From assembly GCA_004555855.1 (NCBI GenBank), contig SFJQ01000012.1, forward strand, positions 1 to 27,929: a stretch of DNA of 27,929 nt. Reading direction: 5' to 3'. Position numbers and translations under genes: made by a program. Below, piece after piece: positions 15,413-22,947 of this stretch (position 1 is the stretch's first letter; the number at the start of each line of letters is the position of its first letter). The notes below the pieces were generated by a model that was given only the letters and a program-made list of their open reading frames with translations, was not told where the DNA came from and did no database searches. Source of the stretch: [Eubacterium] saphenum. GTDB taxonomy: Bacteria; Bacillota; Clostridia; Oscillospirales; Ruminococcaceae.

Positions 15413-17314
15413 ATGGGATTATTGTCAAACAAAAAGGTTTTATCGGAAAAGGAAAGCAATTCCGAAAAGCAGGTTAAACAGGAAAAACCGAGAAACACCG
15501 TGCCAGTGAAGCGGCCTGTGCTTACGGACGAGCGTTCTTCGGACAGAACGCGCAGAGGGGCGTCCGTTGTGCCGGCAAAGCGCCAGCTTCCCGCGAGAGA
15601 ACCCGTTCTGGGCAGGAGCAGACAGACAGCTCCCGTTCAGAGAAAGCCCGTGCGTTCTGCGCCCGTTAAGTTCACCGCGCTCGGCGGCTTGAACGAAATC
15701 GGCAAGAATTTGTACGTTTACGAGTGCTGCAACGATATGTTCATCGTGGACTGCGGACTTGCGTTTCCCGATGAAAATATGCTCGGCGTGGACTTGGTTG
15801 TGCCTGATTTCTCTTACCTCGAGAAGAACAGGGAACGTTTCCGCGGAATTGTGATTACGCACGGTCACGAGGACCACATCGGCGCGCTGCCTTATCTGCT
15901 GAAGAAAATCAACGTGCCGATTTACGGAACGCGGCTTACTCTGGGGCTTGTCGAGGGCAAGCTCAAGGAGCACGGCTTGCTGTCGCAGACGTCGCTCAAT
16001 GTTGTCGAGCCGCGCCATAACGTGAGAATGGGCTGTATGTCGGTTGAGTTTATCAGGGTGAACCACTCGATACCCGACTCCTGCGCTCTGGCAATTCACA
16101 CGCCTGCGGGCGTTATCGTCCACACGGGCGACTTCAAGGTTGATTACACGCCTATTGAGGGCGGGATAATCGATTTGGCGCGCTTCGGCGAGCTTGGAAA
16201 CAAGGGCGTGCTGGCGCTGATGAGCGAAAGCACGAACGTTGAGCGCCCCGGCTACACAAAAAGCGAGAGAAGCGTCGGCGAGAGCTTCCGCGGTCTGTTC
16301 AACAGAGCCGAGGGGAAGCGCATCATCATCGCGACTTTTTCCAGCAATATCCACAGAATACAGCAGATTATCGATGAAGCCGTGCGCCGCGGCAGAAAAG
16401 TCGCGGTTTCGGGCAGAAGTATGACAAACGTTATCGCAAAGGCTGTCGAGCTGAATTATATAAAAGTGCCCGAAAACACGCTTATCGAGATTGACGAAAT
16501 CAACCGTTTCGACCCGTCGGAGCTGGTTATCGTCACAACGGGCAGTCAGGGCGAGCCGCTTTCGGCGCTTTCGAGAATGTCGAGCGGCGACCACAAGCAG
16601 GTTTCGATTAATCCGAACGATTTTATCATAATTTCCGCAAACCCCATTCCCGGCAACGAAAAACTTGTGACAAAGGTTGTAAACGAGCTGATGAAGCAGG
16701 GCGCGGAGGTTATTTATGAGAGTATGTACGAGGTGCACGTTTCGGGACACGCTTGTCAGGAAGAGCTGAAAATGATGATTTCGCTCACCAAGCCGAAGTT
16801 TTTCGTTCCCATTCACGGCGAGTACAAGCACCTCAAAAAGCACGCGATTTTGGCTGAGGGAATGGGCATTCCCGAGGAGAATATTTTTGTAAGCGGGCTT
16901 GGCGACGTTCTGGAAACGGACGGCGTTGATATGAAGATGACGGGGACTGTTCCCGCGGGAATGATGCTGGTTGACGGATTTGGCGTGGGCGACGTGGGAA
17001 GTGTGGTTCTGCGCGACAGAAAGCACCTGTCCGAGGACGGCGTGATGGTTGTTGCGGCAACGATTGAGCGCGAAACGGGAAGGGTTGTTTCGGGACCGGA
17101 AATCGTGTCGCGCGGCTTCGTTTACGTTCGTGAGAGCGAGGAGCTGCTTGACGGCGCGCGGGAGCTGATGAAGCAGGTTTTGGGCGATTTGGCGAGCAGA
17201 AACGTGCGCGAATGGGGCAATATCAAGGCGGCGATGCGCGATGAGCTTTCCGAGTATATTTACCGTGAAACCAAGCGCAGCCCGATGATTTTGCCGATAA
17301 TTATGGAGCTGTAA
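15413..17314 (+). CDS. rnj: Ribonuclease J
   Basis: 633 residues from ATG 15413 (AAAGGG 7 nt upstream). Residues 1-78 are an extra basic, Pro/Arg-rich tail with repeated VPVKRP/VPAKR/APVQRK-like phrases. The core opens at KFTALGGLNEIGKNLYVYE. The metallo-beta-lactamase motif HGHEDHIGA is near 149-157, HTGDFKVD near 239, and the beta-CASP motifs include ATFSSNIHRIQQ (about 302) and the late HVSGHA (about 442) and PIHGEYKH (about 464). These ligate the two zinc ions used for 5'-3' exo- and endonucleolytic RNA decay. The C-terminal domain (after about 535) is present, so the protein is full length. RNase J is a main RNA-degrading enzyme in Firmicutes. It heads a run of housekeeping genes on the plus strand and is followed after 96 nt by gdpP. 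Confidence 0.95.
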   Translation: MGLLSNKKVLSEKESNSEKQVKQEKPRNTVPVKRPVLTDERSSDRTRRGASVVPAKRQLPAREPVLGRSRQTAPVQRKPVRSAPVKFTALGGLNEIGKNLYVYECCNDMFIVDCGLAFPDENMLGVDLVVPDFSYLEKNRERFRGIVITHGHEDHIGALPYLLKKINVPIYGTRLTLGLVEGKLKEHGLLSQTSLNVVEPRHNVRMGCMSVEFIRVNHSIPDSCALAIHTPAGVIVHTGDFKVDYTPIEGGIIDLARFGELGNKGVLALMSESTNVERPGYTKSERSVGESFRGLFNRAEGKRIIIATFSSNIHRIQQIIDEAVRRGRKVAVSGRSMTNVIAKAVELNYIKVPENTLIEIDEINRFDPSELVIVTTGSQGEPLSALSRMSSGDHKQVSINPNDFIIISANPIPGNEKLVTKVVNELMKQGAEVIYESMYEVHVSGHACQEELKMMISLTKPKFFVPIHGEYKHLKKHAILAEGMGIPEENIFVSGLGDVLETDGVDMKMTGTVPAGMMLVDGFGVGDVGSVVLRDRKHLSEDGVMVVAATIERETGRVVSGPEIVSRGFVYVRESEELLDGARELMKQVLGDLASRNVREWGNIKAAMRDELSEYIYRETKRSPMILPIIMEL

Positions 17315-17374
17315 GCCGGTGCGACCGGCGGCGAATATCGCCCAAAGTTTGTTCAAGGGGTGATTTTTTCACCC
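17315..17374 (+). repeat. Two short hairpins between rnj and gdpP
   Basis: GCCGGT-GCG-ACCGGC (17315-17329) begins immediately after the rnj stop codon. GGGTGA-TTTTT-TCACCC (17358-17374) follows. Neither has a U-tract after it, so they are not typical terminators. They may stabilise or mark processing of a polycistronic transcript (inference). Confidence 0.45.
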
Positions 17375-17410
17375 GCAAGCAGCATAACTAACTGAAAGAG
17401 CGGTGAGAAA

Positions 17411-19456
17411 ATGCGAAATTTCTATAAAAGCAATATTCTTCTGGGAGCGGTCTGTGCGCTGATTATTCTGCTGATAACGGTGGACGTGTTCGTTTTCCGA
17501 AACGAGCCGCTTATGTTCTGGATAACTCTGCCGATTTTGCTGGGAATTTCCGCGCTTGCTCTGGGGAAACTGCTTCAGATAAGGCAGAGCGAATACTGGT
17601 ATTTCGACCAGCTCAGCCGCGAAATCAGAGGAACGGACAGCTTGTCGCTTATCGGCTTTCCGCTGCCGATAGCGGTTGTGGACAGCGGGAGAAGCATAAT
17701 CTGGAGCAACGATGGCTTTAACGAGGTGTTTTTCCTGCCAAACGAAGACCAAAGCTCGATTGACCCCGTGACCGATATGCCGCTGGAGCTTTTCGGCTCG
17801 GACGGGCGCGAAATCCGTTACGGGGACAGGTGGTTTCGGGTGTATTCCGTGCCGCACGAGTTTGCCGTTGACGAGAAAGTCCGCAAACGGCTTGTGTTCT
17901 CGAAGGACAACGGCACCGTGGTTAAAGACACGATAACAATGCTGATTTTCCGCGAAATAACCGATTTCAAGAAACTTCGCAACGACTTTGAAAACGGCAA
18001 GCCGATAGTTATGATAGTTATGGTTGATAACTATGAGGAGCTGCTTTCGGGCGCAAAGGAATCCGAGCGCGCTTATGTCACGATACAGGTTGACAGGCTG
18101 ATTGAGGAGTATTTTGCCGAGAAAAAGGCGGTCTTGAAGAAGATAACGGGCGACAAGTTCCTCATCGTTCTGGAAAGACGTTATCTGAACGAGATGATTG
18201 ACGAGAAGATGTCGCTTATCAACAAAGCGCACGAGATTATCGTCCGCGACAGGGCGGCGGTTACGCTGTCAATCGGCGTCGGCGATACCGCTTCAACGCT
18301 TGCCGAGGGAGAGCGCTTCGCTTCGGAAATGCTCGACAAGGCGCTTGAGCGCGGCGGCGACCAGGCGCTTGTCAAGACCTCGAACGGCTTCACGGCATTC
18401 GGCGCGATTTCGCCCGGAAAAGAGAGAACAGGTAAGGTTAAAATCCGTCTTGCCGCGGAGAACATCAAGAATTTAATCAGCACCGCCGATACCGTGTACA
18501 TAATGGGACACGCGTTTGGCGATTTCGACAGCGTTGGCTCGGCAATCGGTCTTACCTGCGCTATCAGACGAATGGGCATTCCCGCGTACACGGTTGCGCG
18601 TTTCCGCGACCCCACGAAAACCAACGCAGGACAGCTTATCGACAGGTTTTCGGAGTATGACACGCCCGTGGTTATCGAGCCTGCGGAGGCGGAGCAGTGG
18701 ATTACGTCAAAATCCGTGCTGATAATCGTGGATACGCATATCCTGAAAAAGCTCGAGGACAAGGACCTTTACGAGTTGTCGCCGAAAAGCCGCGTTGTCA
18801 TCATCGACCACCACAGACTGAGCGCGGGCGCGATAACCGAAGCTGCCGTTAAATGTCACGAAAGCAACGCTTCTTCATCTGCGGAGCTTGTGACTGAGCT
18901 TATACAGTATTTCAGCAGCAACACGCTGCTCACGCCTCTCGAAGCTGAGGCGCTTCTAGCGGGAATTACGCTTGACACGAAGGATTTCGTTATGCGCTCG
19001 GGCGTTTCGACATTTGAGGCGGCGGCTTACCTCAAGAAAATCGGTGCAGATACAATCTCGGTGAAGAAGCTGTTTGACACGTCGATTGAGAGCAAGCTGA
19101 AAAAGGCTGAGATTATCTCTTCGGCAAAGATTTACCGCTCGCGGTGTGCAATTGCCGTTGTGGAGAACGATTATCCCGGAATACGGGTGCTGTGTTCTCA
19201 GGCAGCGGACGAGATGCTTTATATCAGAAACGTGGACGCTTCGTTCACGGTTTATCCCATCGAAAACGGCTGGAGCATCAGCGCGCGTTCGCTTGGCAAG
19301 GTCAACGTGCAGGTAATAATGGAAAGTATGGGAAATAAGCTGGACGACGGCGGCGGTCATCAGTCGATGGCGGGAGCACAGCTCTATGATATTTCCTTGG
19401 AAGAGGTTGTAGACAGGCTTCACAAGGCGATTGACGAGCATATTTCCGACAAATAA
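17411..19456 (+). CDS. gdpP: Cyclic-di-AMP phosphodiesterase GdpP (DHH/DHHA1)
   Basis: 681 residues, typical for GdpP/YybT. Two membrane segments lie at about 8-29 and 34-53. A PAS-like domain follows (about 80-160; LPIAVVDSGRSIIWSNDGF), then a degenerate GGDEF domain (about 170-310) lacking the GGDEF signature. The DHH phosphoesterase domain has MGHAFGDFDSVGSAIG (about 364-379), a later VDTH and the DHH motif in VVIIDHHR near 466. The DHHA1 domain shows DDGGGHQSMAGAQ (about 643-656). These acidic and histidine residues hold the Mn ions that cut c-di-AMP to pApA. The enzyme therefore lowers c-di-AMP, which governs osmotic balance and wall homeostasis. The gene lies directly before rplI and dnaB, as in many Firmicutes. 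The start has GAGCGGTGAG upstream. Confidence 0.95.
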   Translation: MRNFYKSNILLGAVCALIILLITVDVFVFRNEPLMFWITLPILLGISALALGKLLQIRQSEYWYFDQLSREIRGTDSLSLIGFPLPIAVVDSGRSIIWSNDGFNEVFFLPNEDQSSIDPVTDMPLELFGSDGREIRYGDRWFRVYSVPHEFAVDEKVRKRLVFSKDNGTVVKDTITMLIFREITDFKKLRNDFENGKPIVMIVMVDNYEELLSGAKESERAYVTIQVDRLIEEYFAEKKAVLKKITGDKFLIVLERRYLNEMIDEKMSLINKAHEIIVRDRAAVTLSIGVGDTASTLAEGERFASEMLDKALERGGDQALVKTSNGFTAFGAISPGKERTGKVKIRLAAENIKNLISTADTVYIMGHAFGDFDSVGSAIGLTCAIRRMGIPAYTVARFRDPTKTNAGQLIDRFSEYDTPVVIEPAEAEQWITSKSVLIIVDTHILKKLEDKDLYELSPKSRVVIIDHHRLSAGAITEAAVKCHESNASSSAELVTELIQYFSSNTLLTPLEAEALLAGITLDTKDFVMRSGVSTFEAAAYLKKIGADTISVKKLFDTSIESKLKKAEIISSAKIYRSRCAIAVVENDYPGIRVLCSQAADEMLYIRNVDASFTVYPIENGWSISARSLGKVNVQVIMESMGNKLDDGGGHQSMAGAQLYDISLEEVVDRLHKAIDEHISDK

Positions 19457-19475
19457 ACGATAAGGAGTGTAAAAG

Positions 19476-19925
19476 ATGAAGGTTATTTTATTGCAGGACA
19501 TTCAGGGAACGGGCAAAAAAGGCGAGATTAAAGAGGTAAAAGAGGGCTACGGGCGTAATTTCCTGATAAAGAAGGGACTTGCTCAGGAAGCGAACGCGAA
19601 AAACCTCAACCTGCTGCAAGGTCAGAAGGACAGCGCTCAGCACAAAATCGATGTCGATACCGCGAACGCAAAAGCAATTGCCGAGGCGCTCGAGGGCAAG
19701 ACGATTTCGGTTAAGGCGAAGGCGGGACAGAACGGCAGACTTTTCGGCACGGTGACTTCCAAGGAGGTTTCCGCGGCAATCAAAAAGTCGCTCAACCTTG
19801 ATGTTGACAAGAAAAAGATAAATATCCCGATGAAAATCGAGGGATTTGGTACATTTTCGGCGGACGCGCGCCTTTACGCAGGCGTGACGGCGAAGTTCAC
19901 GGTATCTGTTGAGGACGAGGGATAA
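19476..19925 (+). CDS. rplI: 50S ribosomal protein L9
   Basis: 149 residues, the standard length. The N-terminal signature MKVILLQDIQGTGKKGEIKEVKEGYGRNFLIKK-type sequence binds 23S rRNA. A central charged helix (about 40-75) joins it to the C-terminal domain (about 80-149). AAGGAG precedes the ATG. It is 19 nt after gdpP, and its stop overlaps the dnaB start in TAATG, implying translational coupling. Confidence 0.97.
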   Translation: MKVILLQDIQGTGKKGEIKEVKEGYGRNFLIKKGLAQEANAKNLNLLQGQKDSAQHKIDVDTANAKAIAEALEGKTISVKAKAGQNGRLFGTVTSKEVSAAIKKSLNLDVDKKKINIPMKIEGFGTFSADARLYAGVTAKFTVSVEDEG

Positions 19926-21292
19926 TGGCTGATTACGACCTTTCGGGGGTAAATCTCCCGTACAATCCCGACGCGGAGCAGTCGGTTCTCGGGTGCGTTT
20001 TGCTGGACGGGGGAGTGCTGGGAGAAATTGTCGGCACTTTGCACCCGGAGCATTTTTACGCGCAGCTGAACCGCGACATTTTCGCCGTGATGACGCAGAT
20101 GTATATGACAAGCGAGCGCATCGACGTGGTAACGGTGCTGGACGCGTGTATGCGGCAGGGCGTTTTCGAGTCGGCGGACGACGCGAAAAAGTATCTGGCA
20201 ACCGTTATGGAAGCGGTTCCGAGCGTTTCTTCGATAGCGAAGTACGCGGGAATTGTCACGGAGAAATACCTGCTGAGAAGCCTTATTCTTGCTTCAAAGG
20301 AGATAATCGACGCGGCTTCGGCGGGCGCGGAGAACGCGAACGATATCGTGGATTACGCGGAGCAGCGCATTTACGATATCCGCGCGGGCGTTGAAAACAA
20401 GAGCCTCACGCACATAAGCGGCATCGTTTTCGACCGCGTAAAAGCGCTCAACGAGCTTGTAAAGGTGACGGCGGCAAACGGCGGACAGCCGGTGATGTCG
20501 GGCTTGCCGACGGGCTTTCTGGAGCTTGACCGCAGGATTTTCGGACTTAACCGCTCGGACTTGCTGATACTCGCGGCGCGTCCCGGTATGGGAAAAACGT
20601 CGTTTGCGATGAATATTGCGGTGAACGTGGGAAAAAAGTTCCGCGACAAGCAAATCTGCGTGTTCAGCCTTGAAATGTCGAAGGAGCAGATTGTCGCGCG
20701 AATGATAAATTCCGAGGCGCTTTTGCCGTCCGAAGCGATGAAAACGGGAAAGGTTGCCGCGGACAAATGGAAGCAGATTATGGAGAGCGCGGATATGCTC
20801 TCGCAGCTGCCGATATACATTGACGACACGCCGGGCTGCAACGTTTCTTCGATAAAATCGAAGCTGCGAAGAATGAAAAATCTGGGCGTTGTGATTATCG
20901 ACTACCTTCAGCTGATGACCGCTGTGAGCAATTTCCACGGAAACCGAGTTGCCGAGATTTCGGAAATCACGCGGCAATTGAAGGTTTTGGCAAAGGAGCT
21001 GAACGTGCCGGTAATCGCGCTTTCGCAGCTTGCCCGCGGTCCCGAGCAGCGTCCCGATAAGCGGCCGCTGTTGTCGGATTTGAGGGACTCGGGTTCAATC
21101 GAGCAGGACGCGGATATCGTTATGTTTCTGTACAGAAACGCTTACTACGACAAAACCGACCCTAATCAGAACGTCTGCGAGTGTATTGTTGCGAAAAACC
21201 GTCACGGTGAAACGGGAACGGCGTATCTCGGCTGGCAGGGCGAGTTTACACGCTTTACGAACGTTGAGGTTAAGTACGAAAACAACGGATAA
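19925..21292 (+). CDS. dnaB: Replicative DNA helicase DnaB
   Basis: 455 residues, full length. The N-terminal helicase domain begins LPYNPDAEQSVLGCVLLD (residues 11-28). The RecA-like domain has Walker A ARPGMGKTS (about 217-226), a Walker B strand VVIIDYLQLM (about 322), and the DRDSG-like motif LSDLRDSGSIEQDADIV with the arginine finger region near 380-400. It unwinds the lagging-strand template at the replication fork as a hexamer, loaded by DnaI/DnaC-type loaders in this phylum. The B. subtilis name for this gene is dnaC. Its ATG overlaps the rplI stop codon by one base, and tilS follows 2 nt later. No intein is present. Confidence 0.97.
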   Translation: MADYDLSGVNLPYNPDAEQSVLGCVLLDGGVLGEIVGTLHPEHFYAQLNRDIFAVMTQMYMTSERIDVVTVLDACMRQGVFESADDAKKYLATVMEAVPSVSSIAKYAGIVTEKYLLRSLILASKEIIDAASAGAENANDIVDYAEQRIYDIRAGVENKSLTHISGIVFDRVKALNELVKVTAANGGQPVMSGLPTGFLELDRRIFGLNRSDLLILAARPGMGKTSFAMNIAVNVGKKFRDKQICVFSLEMSKEQIVARMINSEALLPSEAMKTGKVAADKWKQIMESADMLSQLPIYIDDTPGCNVSSIKSKLRRMKNLGVVIIDYLQLMTAVSNFHGNRVAEISEITRQLKVLAKELNVPVIALSQLARGPEQRPDKRPLLSDLRDSGSIEQDADIVMFLYRNAYYDKTDPNQNVCECIVAKNRHGETGTAYLGWQGEFTRFTNVEVKYENNG

Positions 21293-21294
21293 TT

Positions 21295-22287
21295 ATGAGT
21301 GATTTTATCGGGAAAGTACGGGCGGCGCTCTCGGAGTTGTCGGCGATGAAAACCGCGAAAACGGTTGTCTGCGGGCTTTCGGGCGGAGCGGACAGCACGG
21401 CTTTGCTGCTTGCGCTCGTGGAGCTTTCGAGGGAATTTGGCTTTACGGCAGCCGCTTGTCACCTCAACCACGGGCTTCGCGGCGAGGACAGCGACAGCGA
21501 CGAGCGCTTCTGCACGGAATTGTGCGAAAAGCTCGAAATTCCGCTCTGTAAAAGGCGCGAGAACGTGCGCGATTACTCGGAAAAGCACGAAAGCCTTGAA
21601 GAAACCGCGCGAAAAGTGCGCTATGATTTCTTTGAGGAAGCGCTCGGGCATTTCGGTGAAAACGCGGTGCTTGCGACTGCTCACAACGCAAACGACAACG
21701 CGGAAACGGTGCTTTTGAACTTAATCCGCGGCACGGGACTTCGCGGACTTTGCGGCATTCCGCGCGAAAGAGGACGGATAATCCGCCCTCTGCTTGACAT
21801 CGAGCGCGGTGAAATCGAGGAATTTCTCGCGGAAAAGGGGCAGAATTTTGTCACCGACAAAACGAATTTTTCGGCTGAGTACACGCGAAACAAAATCCGC
21901 GCGAAGCTCATTCCCGAAATTCTGGAAATAAATCCGTCTTTTTTGACAAGTATTGGCAGAATGACGGAAAATCTCCGCGCCGATGAGGTTTTTCTTGAAA
22001 ATGCAGCAGAAAAAGTACTCGCGGAAAGCAAAAGCGCGCGCGGGTATATCGCGGAAAAAATCGACGCGTGCGCCGAGCCGATAAAGACGCGCGCTGTGAA
22101 AAAAATCCTCGCAAACGGCGGTGTTGAGCCGTCCGCGCTTCGGATAAAAACGGCGGTTTCGCTGTTGAAAAAGCGCTCGGCGAGGTATAATCCCTGCAAA
22201 AACCGCTTTTTTACGATACGCAAGGGAATTTGTTTTACGGAAGAAATTGAACAGCATTTCGGTGGTTTTAACGAGAAGAAAGGCTGA
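21295..22287 (+). CDS. tilS: tRNA(Ile)-lysidine synthase TilS, short form
   Basis: 330 residues. The PP-loop ATPase motif is GLSGGADSTALL (about 27-38), followed by CHLNHGLRG (about 61-69) and the second motif ATAHNANDNAETVL (about 126-139), all typical of TilS. The enzyme converts the wobble cytidine of the tRNA(Ile) CAU anticodon to lysidine, so that AUA is read as Ile. B. subtilis TilS is about 470 residues with an extra C-terminal tRNA-binding domain. This one ends soon after the small helical domain, resembling the short enzymes of Aquifex type. I see no continuation in other frames after the stop, and the hpt promoter follows, so the short length looks real. No strong ribosome binding site precedes the ATG, consistent with coupling to dnaB. 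Confidence 0.93.
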   Translation: MSDFIGKVRAALSELSAMKTAKTVVCGLSGGADSTALLLALVELSREFGFTAAACHLNHGLRGEDSDSDERFCTELCEKLEIPLCKRRENVRDYSEKHESLEETARKVRYDFFEEALGHFGENAVLATAHNANDNAETVLLNLIRGTGLRGLCGIPRERGRIIRPLLDIERGEIEEFLAEKGQNFVTDKTNFSAEYTRNKIRAKLIPEILEINPSFLTSIGRMTENLRADEVFLENAAEKVLAESKSARGYIAEKIDACAEPIKTRAVKKILANGGVEPSALRIKTAVSLLKKRSARYNPCKNRFFTIRKGICFTEEIEQHFGGFNEKKG

Positions 22288-22345
22288 TTGTTGAAAACTA
22301 TTGGCACAGGCTGCTGATTTTTCACTAAATATTCATAAAATTCGT

Positions 22346-22374
22346 TTGCATTTTGAAAAAAAGTATGTTATAAT
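22346..22374 (+). promoter_or_regulatory. Sigma-A promoter for hpt-ftsH
   Basis: TTGCAT (22346-22351), 17 bases, then TATAAT (22369-22374). The hpt start codon is 26 nt after the -10 box, with AGGAGG between. The 113-nt gap after tilS holds no clear terminator, so some read-through from the upstream operon is likely. Confidence 0.75.
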
Positions 22375-22400
22375 ATTTTATTGAATAGGAGGACATCGAA

Positions 22401-22931
22401 ATGTATGTTCCCAAGGAAATTGAAAGGATTCTTTTTACAAAGGAAGAGCTGGCGGCGCGTGTGAAAGCGCTCGGCGAGGAGCTTACGCGGGATTACGCGG
22501 GGAAAAATCCCCTGTTTATCTGCGTGCTGAAGGGCGCGAGCGTGTTTTTCTGCGACCTCATAAGGCAAATCGAGTGCCCGCTTGAAATCTGGTTTATCCG
22601 TGTGTCGAGCTACACGGGCACGGTTTCGGGGGAAATCTCGGTTGACGAAAACGGTCTGCCCGAGCTTGAAGGACGGGACGTTGTTCTTGTCGAGGATATC
22701 GTGGACACGGCGAAAACGCTTTCCGCTCTGAAAAAGCTGTTTGGCGAGAGAAACCCGAAGTCGCTGAAGGTGGTGTCGCTTCTCGATAAACCGTCGCGGC
22801 GCGTTGTCGAGGGCTTTAAAGCCGATTACACGGGTTTTGAAATCGAGGATTTTTTTGTCATCGGCTATGGTCTTGATTTTTCTCAGAAATACAGAAATCT
22901 GCCGTATATCGGCATATACAAATCCGAATAA
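22401..22931 (+). CDS. hpt: Hypoxanthine phosphoribosyltransferase
   Basis: 176 residues, the usual size. The PRPP-binding loop VVLVEDIVDTAKTL spans about 93-106, with LKGASVFFCDLIRQI near 40 and the late DFFVIGYGLDFSQKYRNLPYIG segment, all characteristic of bacterial HPRT. It salvages hypoxanthine and guanine to IMP and GMP using PRPP. The gene has its own promoter and an AGGAGG ribosome binding site, and is followed by ftsH after 16 nt. The tilS-hpt-ftsH order is conserved in Firmicutes. Confidence 0.96.
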   Translation: MYVPKEIERILFTKEELAARVKALGEELTRDYAGKNPLFICVLKGASVFFCDLIRQIECPLEIWFIRVSSYTGTVSGEISVDENGLPELEGRDVVLVEDIVDTAKTLSALKKLFGERNPKSLKVVSLLDKPSRRVVEGFKADYTGFEIEDFFVIGYGLDFSQKYRNLPYIGIYKSE

Positions 22932-22947
22932 AGGAAAGGTGGTCTAA

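Noticed and set aside
15351..15509. Small basic ORF starting in the RNase J leader
   Set aside because: Its ATG has AAAGG only about one base away, and it overlaps the RNase J start in another frame. No support for translation.
15440..17356. A 638-codon open frame antisense to RNase J
   Set aside because: It lies wholly opposite a clear RNase J gene, has no ribosome binding site and reads as low-complexity His/Asn/Arg-rich sequence. It is a by-product of the codon bias of the real gene.
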